Made by a program: the position numbers and the translations under genes. Below, one piece after another: positions 50,949-60,684 of a stretch of 64,000 nucleotides of DNA (positions are counted from its first letter, which is position 1; every line of letters begins with the position of its first letter). Below the pieces are notes generated by a model. It was not told the DNA's origin. It was given only the letters and a program-made list of their open reading frames with translations, and did not search any database. This DNA comes from Arthrobacter sp. TPD3018. GTDB lineage: Bacteria; Pseudomonadota; Alphaproteobacteria; Sphingomonadales; Sphingomonadaceae. Where the stretch lies: NCBI GenBank assembly GCA_003075315.1, contig QDFQ01000001.1, positions 1,221,998-1,285,997 of the forward strand, read 5' to 3'.

Positions 50949-51700
50949 CCCGTCAGCGTTCGCTCCGGCCCGATCCCGGCGGCGCGGTGCCGCACACCGC
51001 GATGGTGATGGCGGCCGGTATCGGCAAGCGCATGCGCCCGCTGACGGCGACGCGGCCCAAGCCGCTGGTCGAGGTGGCGGGCAAGCCGCTGATCGATCAC
51101 GTCTTCGATCGGCTGATCGACGCGGGCGTGGCGAAGGCGGTGGTCAACGTCCACTACCTGGCCGATACGCTACAGGCGCATGTCACCAACCGGTTCGACG
51201 GGATCGAGGTGGCGATCAGCGACGAGCGCGCGCAGCTGATGGAGACGGGTGGCGGGCTGGTGCAGGCGCGCGACCAGTTGGGCGACGACCCGATCCTAGT
51301 CGTCAACAGCGACAATCTGTGGATCGACGGGCCGGTCGACGCGATCAAGCTGCTGAGCCATCGCTGGGACGATGCCAAGATGGACGCGCTGCTGCTGGTC
51401 GTGCCCTATGCGCGCGCCCACAATCACAAGGGGCAGGGCGATTTCCGGGTTGCGGCCGACGGCCGTATCGTCGGGCGGCGCAAGGCGGGGGCGACCGCGC
51501 CGTTCGTGTACACCGGCATCCAGATCCTGCACCCGCGCCTGATCCGCGACTGGCCGGAGGGGCCGTTTTCGACCAACCTGTTCTGGAGCCGTGCGATCGA
51601 ACAGGGCCGGGCCTATGCGCAGGTCCACCAGGGCCTGTGGTTCGACGTCGGCACCCCCGCCGCGATCCCCAAGACGGAGGCGATCATCGCCAATGGCTGA
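50945..51700 (+). CDS. murU: MurU-type N-acetylmuramate-1-phosphate uridylyltransferase
   Basis: 251 residues of the NDP-sugar pyrophosphorylase family. Nucleotide-binding AMVMAAGIGKRMRPLTATRP, KPLVEVAGKPLIDHVFDRLI, ILVVNSDNLWIDG with metal Asp, and the C-terminal VYTGIQILHP and LWFDVGTPAAI. With AmgK it makes UDP-MurNAc from recycled MurNAc, bypassing MurA (the fosfomycin target). Its start overlaps the amgK stop (ATGA). A second ORF (ATGGCTGAG at 51693) begins inside its last codons; see addB. Confidence 0.88.
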   Translation: MTRQRSLRPDPGGAVPHTAMVMAAGIGKRMRPLTATRPKPLVEVAGKPLIDHVFDRLIDAGVAKAVVNVHYLADTLQAHVTNRFDGIEVAISDERAQLMETGGGLVQARDQLGDDPILVVNSDNLWIDGPVDAIKLLSHRWDDAKMDALLLVVPYARAHNHKGQGDFRVAADGRIVGRRKAGATAPFVYTGIQILHPRLIRDWPEGPFSTNLFWSRAIEQGRAYAQVHQGLWFDVGTPAAIPKTEAIIANG

Positions 51701-51761
51701 GGCGCGTCTTGATGGCGGTGCCAGCCCGCTCCCCCTCCCGGCCACCCACACGGTATCCTGA
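51693..51761 (+). CDS. Short leader ORF overlapping murU and running into addB
   Basis: 22 codons from ATG 51693 (MAEARLDGG..., typical AddB N-terminal spelling) in frame 0, ending at TGA 51759-51761 inside the loop of a 69-base perfect hairpin. That TGA shares its A with the ATG 51761 of addB (TGATG). It reads as the ancestral addB start cut off by the hairpin. Whether it is translated is inference. Confidence 0.5.
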   Translation: MAEARLDGGASPLPLPATHTVS

Positions 51762-51789
51762 TGGGTGGCCGGGAGGGGGAGCGGGCTGG
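51721..51789. repeat. Perfect 28-base inverted repeat at the 5' end of addB
   Basis: Arms 51721-51748 (starts CCAGCCCGCTCCCCCTCCCG) and 51762-51789 (ends GAGGGGGAGCGGGCTGG) are perfectly complementary over 28 bases, with a 13-base loop holding the TGATG junction. It is unlike families A-D, has no T-run, and lies across the start of addB. Its perfection suggests recent arrival. Confidence 0.9.
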
Positions 51790-54760
51790 AACCGTCGAGC
51801 ATAACAAGCGCCCGCAACTCTTCACCATTCCGGCGCACCGTGCGTTCGCCGACACGCTGGTCGCGGGGCTGATGAAGCGCACGGGCGGCGACGCGATGGC
51901 GCTGGCCCGCGGCCTGGTTCTGCTGCCCAACAATCGCGCGGCGCGTGCGGTGTCGGCGGCGTTCGTCCGCGCGAGCGGCAACGGGCTGCTGCTGCCGCGG
52001 CTGGTGACCCTCGGCAGTCCCGATCTGGGGGAAGCGGTGGGCGCGGCGCTCGACCCGGTAGACGATGCCGATCCGCCGCCGCCGGCGATCGCGCCGATGC
52101 AGCGCCGGATGATCCTGGCGCGACTGGTGTTCGAGGAGCGTGCCGCGGCGGGTGTGCCCGTCGACGCCGCGGAGGCAGTGCGGCTGGCAGGCGAGCTATG
52201 CCACACGCTCGACCAGTTGCTGGTCGAGGAAGTCGAGCCCGAGCGTTTGCGCGACCTCGACCTGGCGCCCGAGCTGACCGATCATTGGCAGCGGGCGCTG
52301 TCGACGTTCCGGATCGTGCTGGAACGCTGGCCGGGTGAGCTGGCGATGGCTGGGCGGATCGACGCGGCGACGCGGCGGCGGATGCTGCTCGACCGGTTGG
52401 TGACGCGCTGGCGGACGCGGCCGCCGGCGGGCTTCGTCTGCGCGGCCGGCGTGACCGATCCGGCGCCCGCGGTCGCGCGGTTGCTGCGCTGTGTTGCGGA
52501 GGCGCCGCAGGGGCTGACGGTATTTGCCGGGCTCGACCTTCAGATGCCCGAAGCCGAGTGGGATGCGCTGGGGCCGCATGCGCCCGATCCGGTGACGGGG
52601 CGCGTCCGCCGGTCGATCGAGACGCATCCGCAATTCCATCTGAAGCTGATCCTCGACCGCATGGGCGTCGGCCGCGGCGAAGTGGCGCATTGGCCGGGCA
52701 GCGCCGGGCCGGACGCGGGGGCGTTGCGCGGGCGCGCGATTGCCAACGCCTTGGCGCCCGCCGCCTTTACCGGCAAATGGACCGATCTGAAGGCGGAGGA
52801 CCGGCGCCTGACCGGGGTTGCCGCCGTGGAACTCGCGACGCCGGCGGAAGAGGCACAGGCGATCGCGCTGGCGCTGCGCGGTGCGATCGAGGAACCGGGC
52901 AAGACCGCGGCGCTGGTGACGCCGGATCGCGCGCTCGCTCGCCGGGTCAGCGCGCATTTGCGGCGGTGGCAGATCGAGGCGAACGATACGGCGGGCCGGC
53001 CGCTGTCGATCCTGCCGCCGGGAACGCTGCTGCTCGCGCTCGCCGAGGCGGCGGCGCAGCGGTTCGCGCCACTGGCGCTGCTGGCGCTGCTCAAGCATCC
53101 GTTGGTCAAGGTAGACCCCAACGATCGCACCCTGCGGGGCGTATGGCTGGACGGGACGCGTACGCTGGATCGCGCGTTGCGGGGTCCGAGGCCGGCGGCG
53201 GGGCTCGATGGGATCATGGGGCATCTGCTGGCCAACCGGCGGGAGCGGGCAGCGGCGTGGTTCGCCGAGCCGGTCGGCTTGCTGAAACCGATCGAGCTCG
53301 TGTGCGACCAGGGCCCGCAGCCGCTGTCAGCCCTGCTGGCGATGCTGCGTGAGACGGCGCAGGCTCTGTGTGGGGACAATCTGTGGTCGGGGCCGGCGGG
53401 ACGCGCCGCGGCGGAGTTCCTCGACGCGTTGGAGGCGGAGGCGGCGGTCGGGCCGCCACGCGTCGCGCCCGATGGCTTCCCGCCGCTGCTGCGCGGGCTG
53501 CTCGACGAGGTGGCGGTGCGGCCGGGGTCGGGCGTCGGCCATCCGCGCATCGCCATTTATGGCCCGATCGAAGCGCGGTTGCAGACCGCCGACCTGATGG
53601 TGCTGGGCGGGCTGAACGAAGGCGTGTGGCCGGGCCGGCCGGCGCCCGATCCGTGGTTGGCGCCGCGCATCCGGGCGGCGCTGGGTCTTGCCGGGCTGGA
53701 GCGGAGCGTCGGTGTCGCGGCGCACGATTTCGGCCATGCGCTGGGCGCGCCACGCGCGCTGGTGACGCGGGCGCGGCGCGATGCGGCGTCGCCGGCGCTT
53801 GCGTCGCGGCTGTGGCTGCGGTTGCAGGCGATGGCGGGAGACCGGTTCACGCGGGCGCATGATCTGGAGGGCTGGGCGCTCGCGCTGGACGATCCTGGTG
53901 AGCATCGCCCGGTCGTTCGGCCGGAGCCGATGCCCGGACCGGCGCTCCGGCCGAAGGCGATCTCCGTCACCGAGATCGACCGGCTGAAGGCGGACCCTTA
54001 TGCCTTTTACGCGCGCCGGGTGCTGGGGCTGATGCCGCTCGACCCGGTCGATGCCGATCCCAGCGCGGCGTGGCGCGGCACCGCCGTCCACGACATTCTG
54101 GAGCAATGGTGGAAGCAGGACGGTTGCGCGCCGGACGCGCTCGTGGCGCGCGCCACCGCGATGCTGGAGGACGAGCGGACGCATCCCATGATGCGCGCGC
54201 TGTGGCGGCCGCGGTTGATGGAGGCGGTACGCTGGATCGCCGACACCGTGACGGCGCAGGACGGTGAAGGACGCACGGTTGCCTCCGCGGAGGGGAAGGG
54301 CAATGTGACGATCGCGGGCGTTACGCTGTCGGGCCGCTACGATCGCGTCGACCGGCTGGCGGACGGCACGCTTGCCATCGTCGACTACAAGACCGGCAAG
54401 CCGCCCTCCGCTGCTGCGGTGCGCGCGGGGTATAGCCTGCAACTCGGGCTGCTCGGCGCGATCGCGGAGCGGGGCGGCTTTCAGGAGGTGAAAGGCAAAG
54501 CCGGCGGCTTCGAATATTGGTCGCTCGGCAAGAAGAAGGATCAGTTCGGCTATATCGAGACGCCGGTGGACGCCGAGGGCAAGCGGGACAAGATCGTCAC
54601 GACCGAATTCACGACGATCGCGGTCAGCAACTTCGTCGATGCGGCCGGCAAATGGCTGACCGGGGACGCGCCGTTCACCGCCAAGCTGGTGCCGGAATAT
54701 GCGCCTTATGCCGAATATGATCAACTGATGCGCCGGGACGAATGGTATGGCCGGGACTGA
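51761..54760 (+). CDS. addB: Double-strand break repair helicase-nuclease subunit AddB
   Basis: 999 residues, alphaproteobacterial AddB. After a short unusual N-terminus (MGGREGERAGTVEHNKRP, the first ten residues being encoded by the hairpin) comes QLFTIPAHRAFADTLVAGL, a pseudo-helicase region with no strong Walker A, and a C-terminal PD-(D/E)XK nuclease domain with LAIVDYKTGKPPS (about residue 875). There is no four-cysteine iron-sulfur site, as in other alphaproteobacterial AddB. With AddA it resects broken ends up to a recombination signal. The ATG shares a base with the leader stop. It overlaps addA by 14 bases. Confidence 0.93.
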   Translation: MGGREGERAGTVEHNKRPQLFTIPAHRAFADTLVAGLMKRTGGDAMALARGLVLLPNNRAARAVSAAFVRASGNGLLLPRLVTLGSPDLGEAVGAALDPVDDADPPPPAIAPMQRRMILARLVFEERAAAGVPVDAAEAVRLAGELCHTLDQLLVEEVEPERLRDLDLAPELTDHWQRALSTFRIVLERWPGELAMAGRIDAATRRRMLLDRLVTRWRTRPPAGFVCAAGVTDPAPAVARLLRCVAEAPQGLTVFAGLDLQMPEAEWDALGPHAPDPVTGRVRRSIETHPQFHLKLILDRMGVGRGEVAHWPGSAGPDAGALRGRAIANALAPAAFTGKWTDLKAEDRRLTGVAAVELATPAEEAQAIALALRGAIEEPGKTAALVTPDRALARRVSAHLRRWQIEANDTAGRPLSILPPGTLLLALAEAAAQRFAPLALLALLKHPLVKVDPNDRTLRGVWLDGTRTLDRALRGPRPAAGLDGIMGHLLANRRERAAAWFAEPVGLLKPIELVCDQGPQPLSALLAMLRETAQALCGDNLWSGPAGRAAAEFLDALEAEAAVGPPRVAPDGFPPLLRGLLDEVAVRPGSGVGHPRIAIYGPIEARLQTADLMVLGGLNEGVWPGRPAPDPWLAPRIRAALGLAGLERSVGVAAHDFGHALGAPRALVTRARRDAASPALASRLWLRLQAMAGDRFTRAHDLEGWALALDDPGEHRPVVRPEPMPGPALRPKAISVTEIDRLKADPYAFYARRVLGLMPLDPVDADPSAAWRGTAVHDILEQWWKQDGCAPDALVARATAMLEDERTHPMMRALWRPRLMEAVRWIADTVTAQDGEGRTVASAEGKGNVTIAGVTLSGRYDRVDRLADGTLAIVDYKTGKPPSAAAVRAGYSLQLGLLGAIAERGGFQEVKGKAGGFEYWSLGKKKDQFGYIETPVDAEGKRDKIVTTEFTTIAVSNFVDAAGKWLTGDAPFTAKLVPEYAPYAEYDQLMRRDEWYGRD

Positions 54761-57700
54761 GCTGGCGACCCTGCCGCGGTTGAAGGGCGCGCAGGCGGCG
54801 GCGAGCGATCCGCACGCGCACGTCTGGCTGTCGGCCTCGGCCGGCACCGGCAAGACTCAGGTGCTGGCGGCGCGTGTGTTCCGCCTGTTGCTGCGCGGCA
54901 CCGATCCGTCGGCTATCCTGTGCCTGACCTTTACCAAGGCGGGTGCGGCCGAGATGGCGCAGCGGATCAACAACCGGCTCGCCGCCTGGGTGCGGATGCC
55001 GGTGCCGCAGCTGTACGCCGATCTGGAGGCACTGGGCGAGAAGGGGACGCCGGAGCTGCAGGCGCGGGCGCGGACGCTGTTTGCGGGCGTGCTTGACGCG
55101 CCGGGCGGGGGGCTGCGGATCCAGACGATCCATGGTTTCTGCCAGAGCCTGCTCGCGGCGTTCCCGGTCGAGGCGGGGCTGACGCCCGGCTTCCGCCCGC
55201 TGGAGGCGCGCGAGGAGGCGGTGCTGGCGCGCGAGACGCTCGCCACCCTGCTGACGGATGCCGAGCGCGAGAGCCGCGAACGGCCGATCGAGACGATCGG
55301 CGCACTGTCGCTGCGGCTGGGCGAGGGCGGGGCGGAGAGCTTCCTGCTCGCCTGCGCCCGCTCGCTGCACGCGCTGGAGGCGCTGCCGAGCGGGATCGGG
55401 CCGTGGCTGCGTCGCGCGCTCGACCTGCCGCAGGGGGATATCGGCGAGGCGCTGGCCGAGGGCTGTGACTGTATCGACACCGATCTGGTCAAGCGGCTCG
55501 CAGCGGCGAACACCGCCTGGGGCGCGGCGACCGGGGTAGGGCATGCCGAAACGCTTAATCGCTGGCTCGCTGCGGCACCGGCGGAGCGGGCCGCGACGCT
55601 CGGCGACCTTGCCGGCGTGGTGCTGACGGGGAAGAACGAACCGCGCAAGGCGTCCAAGAAACTGGTCGATGCCGAACCCGATTACGCCGAGCTGGCCGCC
55701 GCGCTGGGGCAGCATTGCCTCGACCTGCTGTCGCTCACCGCGCGCGCGGCGTACGCCGACTTACTGGCCGACGCGCTGGAGGTGGGACGCGACTATGCGC
55801 GCGCCTATGCCGCGGCGAAGCGGCGGACGGGGGCGGTCGATTTCGACGATTTGATCGGCGTGACGGTGCGGCTGCTCGAACAGCCGGGGATCGGCGAATG
55901 GGTGCGCTACAAGCTGGACCAGGGCACCGAGCATGTGCTGATCGACGAGGCGCAGGACACCAACCTGAACCAGTGGCGGATCGTCACCGCGCTGGCGGGG
56001 GAGTTTTTCGTCGGGCGCGGTGTGCATGCGCCTTCGACCCGCACGCTCTTTACCGTCGGCGATTTCAAGCAGGCGATCTTCGGCTTTCAGGGCACGGACC
56101 CGATCAACTTCCGTTGGGCGGAGGGCCATTTCGCCGGCCGCGCGGCGGAGGTGGAGGGGGCAGACGACTGGCCGGAGGAGGAACGCGGCCTGCCGTTCCA
56201 GCGGCTGTCGCTGACCCACTCGTTCCGGTCGACACGGCCGATCCTGGAGTTCGTCGATGCCGCCGTCGCCGCCGCGGGCGAGCCCGGCCTCGGTGCGATC
56301 GACGCGATGCAGGCGCATGCGAGCGAGGTGCCCGGCCCGGGTACGGTCGAGCTATGGCCGCCGGTGATCGCGGGCGGCAGCGAGACGGACGAGGAAGCGT
56401 GGATCGACGATGCCGTCCGCGAACAGGCGGTGCGCATCGCACGCGCGGTGCGCGACTGGCTGAACGGCGGCCTGATGCTGGAGAGCAAGGGGCGTGCTCT
56501 GCGGCCCGAGGACGTGATGATCCTCGTCAAGCGGCGTGGCGACCTCGCCTCGCTAATCGTCGCGCGCCTGTATGCCGAAGGCGTGCCGGTCGCGGGCGTC
56601 GACCGGTTGCGGCTGAACGCGCCGCTGGCGGTGCAGGATCTGCTCGCGGCCGTACGCTTCGTCCTGCAGCCGGAGGACGATCTGTCGCTCGCCGCGCTGC
56701 TCGTGTCGCCGCTGATCGGCTGGACGCAGGACGAATTGATGCATGCCGCGCCGCGAGAGCATGGCAGCCTGTGGCGGCACCTGACGCAGACGCTGTCGGA
56801 GGAGCGCCTGGCGCCGCTGCGCGCAATGCTGTCGCGCGCCGATATCGCGACGCCCTACCAGTTCCTCGAGGAGATCCTGTCGGGGCCGCTGGACGGGCGG
56901 CGCAAGCTGCTGCACCGGTTGGGGGCGGAGGCGCGCGATCCGATCGAGGAACTGCTCAACGCCGCGCTGGCGTTCGAGACGACGTCAACGCCGTCGTTGC
57001 AACGCTTCCTCGACTGGTTCGATCGCGGCGATGTCGAGATCGTGCGCGATCCGTCGGCGCCGCTCGACGCCGTGCGGGTGATGACCGCGCATGGCGCGAA
57101 GGGCCTGCAGGCGCCGCTGGTGATCCTGGCGGACGCGACCGTCGATCCCACCGCCGCCCCGCGTGCGCTGGTACGCTGGGTGCCGGAGCCGGGGGCGCAG
57201 CCGATACCGATCTTCCGGCCGCGGTCGGGCGAGCGTGGCGGGCCGCTGGATGTGGCGATCGGCGAGGTGGAGCGCCGCGAGCTGGAGGAGCATTGGCGGC
57301 TGTTCTACGTCGCCGCGACGCGGGCCGAGGTACGGCTGGTGATCGGCGGCGCGCTGGGGCCGCGCGCGCAGGGCGAGCCGCCGGTCGCGAGCTGGTATGC
57401 CGCGGCGGCGCGCGCGCTGACCGAGCTGGGCGTGCCGGACGAGGGGCCACGGGTGTTCATGGGCTCCGATCCCCAGCCACCGGTCAAGCCGCGCGGCGGC
57501 GCGCTGTCACGCCCGCCCGAACGGGTGGTGCTGCCCGATTGGGCGCATGTGCCCGCGCCGCCCGAAAGCCGCCCGTCGCGTCCGCTCACCCCGTCGGCAC
57601 TCGGCGAGGATGAGGTGAGCGACCCGCCGCCCGGGCCGGCGATGCGCGCCGCCGCCGAACGCGGGCGGCTATTCCACGCATTGTTCGAACGCCTGCCGCC

Positions 57701-58169
57701 GGTCGAGCCGCAGCATCGCGCCGGCTGCGCGGATCGCTGGCTCGCCACCGCGGGCGGCGTCGCGGACGCTGGCGAGCGGCAGCGGATCGTCGCGGGCGTG
57801 CTCGCGGTGATCGAGGATCCCGCCTATGCACCGCTGTTCGGCCCCGACAGCCTTGCCGAGGCGCCGATCGCCGCGACGCTCGCCAACGGCATGGTCGTGT
57901 CGGGCACCGTCGACCGGCTGCTGATCGCCCCGGGCGCGATTCGCCTCGTCGATTTCAAGACCGGGCGCCGGGTGCCGGACACCCTCGACGATATCCCGCC
58001 CTACCACCTCGATCAGATGGCGGCCTATGTCGCGGCACTGCGCGTGATCTTTCCGGACCGCACGATCGCAGCGGCATTGCTCTATACCGGCGGGCCGCGC
58101 CTGTTCGGACTGCCCGCCGACACGCTCGCCGCGCACAAGCCGCGCTTTCGCATTCCGGAGCAAAGCTAG
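54747..58169 (+). CDS. addA: Double-strand break repair helicase-nuclease subunit AddA
   Basis: 1140 residues, UvrD-like SF1A helicase with C-terminal nuclease. Walker [12 protein letters not shown] (Lys36), [19 protein letters not shown] (motif Ia), [14 protein letters not shown] (motif II), [18 protein letters not shown] (motif III), [18 protein letters not shown] (motif V) and [16 protein letters not shown] (motif VI). The nuclease domain ends with [11 protein letters not shown] and Q-M-A-A-Y after it. It supplies the 3'-to-5' motor and one nuclease of AddAB. trxA follows. Confidence 0.97.
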   Translation: MAGTELATLPRLKGAQAAASDPHAHVWLSASAGTGKTQVLAARVFRLLLRGTDPSAILCLTFTKAGAAEMAQRINNRLAAWVRMPVPQLYADLEALGEKGTPELQARARTLFAGVLDAPGGGLRIQTIHGFCQSLLAAFPVEAGLTPGFRPLEAREEAVLARETLATLLTDAERESRERPIETIGALSLRLGEGGAESFLLACARSLHALEALPSGIGPWLRRALDLPQGDIGEALAEGCDCIDTDLVKRLAAANTAWGAATGVGHAETLNRWLAAAPAERAATLGDLAGVVLTGKNEPRKASKKLVDAEPDYAELAAALGQHCLDLLSLTARAAYADLLADALEVGRDYARAYAAAKRRTGAVDFDDLIGVTVRLLEQPGIGEWVRYKLDQGTEHVLIDEAQDTNLNQWRIVTALAGEFFVGRGVHAPSTRTLFTVGDFKQAIFGFQGTDPINFRWAEGHFAGRAAEVEGADDWPEEERGLPFQRLSLTHSFRSTRPILEFVDAAVAAAGEPGLGAIDAMQAHASEVPGPGTVELWPPVIAGGSETDEEAWIDDAVREQAVRIARAVRDWLNGGLMLESKGRALRPEDVMILVKRRGDLASLIVARLYAEGVPVAGVDRLRLNAPLAVQDLLAAVRFVLQPEDDLSLAALLVSPLIGWTQDELMHAAPREHGSLWRHLTQTLSEERLAPLRAMLSRADIATPYQFLEEILSGPLDGRRKLLHRLGAEARDPIEELLNAALAFETTSTPSLQRFLDWFDRGDVEIVRDPSAPLDAVRVMTAHGAKGLQAPLVILADATVDPTAAPRALVRWVPEPGAQPIPIFRPRSGERGGPLDVAIGEVERRELEEHWRLFYVAATRAEVRLVIGGALGPRAQGEPPVASWYAAAARALTELGVPDEGPRVFMGSDPQPPVKPRGGALSRPPERVVLPDWAHVPAPPESRPSRPLTPSALGEDEVSDPPPGPAMRAAAERGRLFHALFERLPPVEPQHRAGCADRWLATAGGVADAGERQRIVAGVLAVIEDPAYAPLFGPDSLAEAPIAATLANGMVVSGTVDRLLIAPGAIRLVDFKTGRRVPDTLDDIPPYHLDQMAAYVAALRVIFPDRTIAAALLYTGGPRLFGLPADTLAAHKPRFRIPEQS

Positions 58170-58228
58170 GGGCCGGACGGTTGAGCCGGGCGGCACGCCA
58201 TCCTAGATGGACAGCAAAGGAGATACCC

Positions 58229-58552
58229 ATGGCTACCAAACAGATCACCGACGCCAGCTTCGACGCCGACGTCCTCAAGGCCGATGGCCCCGTGCTCGTC
58301 GACTTCTGGGCCGAATGGTGCGGCCCGTGCAAGATGATCGGGCCGAGCCTCGAAGAGCTGTCGGAAGAGCTGGGCGAGAAGGTGACGATCGCCAAGCTGA
58401 ATATCGACGACAATCCCGATGCGCCGGGCCGGTATGGCGTCCGCGGCATTCCGACGATGATCCTGTTCAAGGGCGGCGCCCCCGCGGCGACCAAGGTCGG
58501 TGCCGAGCCCAAGGGGCGGCTGAAGGCCTGGCTCGAGGGCGAGCTGGCGTAA
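58229..58552 (+). CDS. trxA: Thioredoxin 1
   Basis: 107 residues with active site WCGPC (Cys31, Cys34), the [20 protein letters not shown] helix, the cis-Pro GIPTMILF loop and KGRLKAWLE tail. Cytoplasmic disulfide reductase that serves ribonucleotide reductase, methionine sulfoxide reductase and peroxidases such as the Gpx-type enzyme at 946-1425. AAAGGAG eight bases upstream is near-perfect. A terminator follows. Confidence 0.98.
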   Translation: MATKQITDASFDADVLKADGPVLVDFWAEWCGPCKMIGPSLEELSEELGEKVTIAKLNIDDNPDAPGRYGVRGIPTMILFKGGAPAATKVGAEPKGRLKAWLEGELA

Positions 58553-58560
58553 GATCGAAG

Positions 58561-58588
58561 CGGGCGGGGGGAAACCTCCGCCCGTTTT
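58561..58588 (+). terminator. Rho-independent terminator after trxA
   Basis: CGGGCGGggg...CCGCCCG stem (58561-58584, loop GGAAA with one G-T pair) followed by TTTT. It lies 9 bases after the trxA stop and closes the long addB-addA-trxA transcript. Confidence 0.88.
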
Positions 58589-58612
58589 GCGTTGCGTGAC
58601 GGCCGGCGGCGC

Positions 58613-59416
58613 TCAGGCCTCGGCCGCCGTCACGCGTATCGCTCGCTCCCACATCTCGTCACTCGCAGCCGCGATCATCACGTCGCGGGGATCGCCGATG
58701 CGGTAGGGGCTGCCATTGAGCTGACGCACCACACCGCCCGCTTCGGTGAGGAACAGCGCGCCGGCAGCGTGATCCCAGGGCAGCGAGCGCTGGAAGATGG
58801 CTGCATCGTCCACCCCCAGCACGAGCCGCGGATATTGCTCCGCTGCGCAGCGCGGCATCGGGTGGAGTGTCCAATCCTCACCCGCCCGTGCCGCCAGATC
58901 GGCCTGCTCCGTACCGTCGAGGAAATAGGTCGGTACGCCCAACACGGGGCGTTCGTCCGTGCGGGGGCGTGTGGTCACCGCGACATCGTCGATGAACGCG
59001 CCGCCGCCTGCGACCGTGTGGCACAGCCGGTCTGCGACGGGATCGAGGATCCAGCCCGCCAGCACCTCACCCTCTTCGGCGAGCGCAATCATGATGCCGA
59101 ACGGCGTCTTGCCGCTGGCGTAATTGTTGGTGCCGTCGATCGGGTCGACGATCCATACCCGGCCGCGGTCGATGCCGTCGAGCAACGTCGCATCCGCTGC
59201 CACTGCTTCTTCGCCGATAACCCGCGCCGATGCGTCGATCGCGACGAGGCCGGTGGTGAGCGCTTCCTCGCTCAGCCGGTCGGCGATCGTCACCATGTCG
59301 TCCGCGGCCTTTTCCTCCACCTCGTCGGCGGCCAGGTTGCGGAAGCGCGGCAGGACGATCTCGGCCGCGACGCGCCGCATCAGCTGGGCGACGGCATCAT
59401 GGTGCGGGTGGTGCAT
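58613..59416 (-). CDS. Inositol monophosphatase-family phosphatase (possible HisN)
   Basis: 267 residues from ATG 59416. FIG-fold motifs: VIGEEAVAADATL with metal Glu, VWIVDPIDGTNNYASG (motif WxVDPIDGT) and LPWDHAAGALFLTEAGG. AGGAG eight... precisely AGGAGCTGAC places its site five bases before this ATG, inside the end of argJ, so an earlier in-frame ATG (MPITGAD) is not used. Substrates in the family include inositol phosphates, histidinol phosphate (HisN) and PAP; alphaproteobacteria often use such a protein as HisN, which fits the argJ neighbour only loosely. Confidence 0.85.
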   Translation of the reverse strand: MHHPHHDAVAQLMRRVAAEIVLPRFRNLAADEVEEKAADDMVTIADRLSEEALTTGLVAIDASARVIGEEAVAADATLLDGIDRGRVWIVDPIDGTNNYASGKTPFGIMIALAEEGEVLAGWILDPVADRLCHTVAGGGAFIDDVAVTTRPRTDERPVLGVPTYFLDGTEQADLAARAGEDWTLHPMPRCAAEQYPRLVLGVDDAAIFQRSLPWDHAAGALFLTEAGGVVRQLNGSPYRIGDPRDVMIAAASDEMWERAIRVTAAEA

Positions 59417-59417
59417 G

Positions 59418-60644
59418 TCAGCTCCTGTAATCGGCATTGATCGAGATGTAGCCGTGGGTCAGGTCGCAGGTCCAAACGGTGGCGGTGCCATCGCCCAGGC
59501 CGATGTCGACCCCGATTTCGATATGCTGGCCCTTGAGGTGCGCGGCGACCGGGGCCTCGTCATAGCCCTCGACCGCAAGGCCGGCCTGCGCGACCTGGGT
59601 GTCGCCGAAGCGGATCGACAGACGGTCGCGCTCGGCGGGTTCGCCGGCCTTGCCCACCGCCATCACGACGCGGCCCCAATTGGCGTCCTCGCCCGCGATC
59701 GCGGTCTTGACCAGCGGCGAATTGGCGATCGACATGGCGATGCGGTGCGCCGACCGGTCGCTTTCGGCGCCCTCGACCGCAATCTCGATCAGCTTGGTCG
59801 CGCCCTCGCCATCACGTACCACCAGCATCGCAAGCTGGTGGCACAGATCGGCGAGCGCCGCGGCGAAGGCATCGGCGCCCGCGCTGTCGCTGCTCTCGAT
59901 CGGGGCATTGCCGGCGGCGCCCGTGGCGAAGGCAAGGACCGTGTCGCTGGTCGACGTATCGCCGTCGACCGTGATGCACGAGAAGGTCTTGCCGTTCGCG
60001 GCTGCCAGCGCGCCTTGCAGGAAGCCGGGGGCGACCGCCGCATCGGTGAAGATGAAGCCGAGCATCGTCGCCATGTCCGGCGCGATCATGCCCGATCCCT
60101 TGATGATGCCGACCAGCGTGACGGTCCGCCCATCGACGATCGCGGTCGTCATCGCGCCTTTCGGATAGGTGTCGGTCGTGCCGATCGTCTCCGCCACCGC
60201 GAGCCAATCGCACGGGGTCGCGGTGAAGGCGGCGTCGAGGCCGGCTTCGGCCTTGTCGATCGGCAGCGGCACACCGATGACCCCGGTCGAGGCGACGAAC
60301 ACGTCCGACGGCTGGCAACCGACATGCTGCGCCGTGCGCGCCGCGATCGCCTCCACCGCCGCGCGACCGCGATTGCCGGTGAAGGCGTTGGAGTTGCCGG
60401 CATTGACGACCAGCGCACGCGCCTGGCCCAGGGGCAGAGCCTGCCGGCACCATTCGACTTCGGGCGAGGGGCATTTGCTTTGCGTCAACACGCCCGCCAC
60501 GCTGGTGCCCTCGGTCAGCGTCACGAAGGTCAAGTCGCAGCGATCCCACGTCTTGTAGCGCGCGCGGGCGACATGCGGGGTCACGCCGGCGACGGCGGGC
60601 AGGGCTGGGAAGGGCGTGGCGAGGGGGGAGATGGACGTGGACAT
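59418..60644 (-). CDS. argJ: Bifunctional ornithine acetyltransferase / N-acetylglutamate synthase
   Basis: 408 residues from MSTSISPLATPFP. The autocleavage site KGSGMIAPDMATML carries the nucleophilic Thr that starts the beta subunit; the N-terminal GVTPHVARARYKTWDRCDLT and the ANWGRVVMAVGKAGEP block support the call. ArgJ recycles the acetyl group from N-acetylornithine onto glutamate in arginine synthesis. A longer ORF starts 14 codons earlier without family support. The IMPase-family gene begins one base after its stop. Confidence 0.95.
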   Translation of the reverse strand: MSTSISPLATPFPALPAVAGVTPHVARARYKTWDRCDLTFVTLTEGTSVAGVLTQSKCPSPEVEWCRQALPLGQARALVVNAGNSNAFTGNRGRAAVEAIAARTAQHVGCQPSDVFVASTGVIGVPLPIDKAEAGLDAAFTATPCDWLAVAETIGTTDTYPKGAMTTAIVDGRTVTLVGIIKGSGMIAPDMATMLGFIFTDAAVAPGFLQGALAAANGKTFSCITVDGDTSTSDTVLAFATGAAGNAPIESSDSAGADAFAAALADLCHQLAMLVVRDGEGATKLIEIAVEGAESDRSAHRIAMSIANSPLVKTAIAGEDANWGRVVMAVGKAGEPAERDRLSIRFGDTQVAQAGLAVEGYDEAPVAAHLKGQHIEIGVDIGLGDGTATVWTCDLTHGYISINADYRS

Positions 60645-60684
60645 GGCCGTGCCATAGGCTGCTTCCAAGACAGGGCAAAGACGC

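Noticed and set aside
51721..51789. The perfect hairpin as an ordinary terminator of murU
   Set aside because: No T-run after it on either strand, and it overlaps the addB start; a terminator here would silence addBA.
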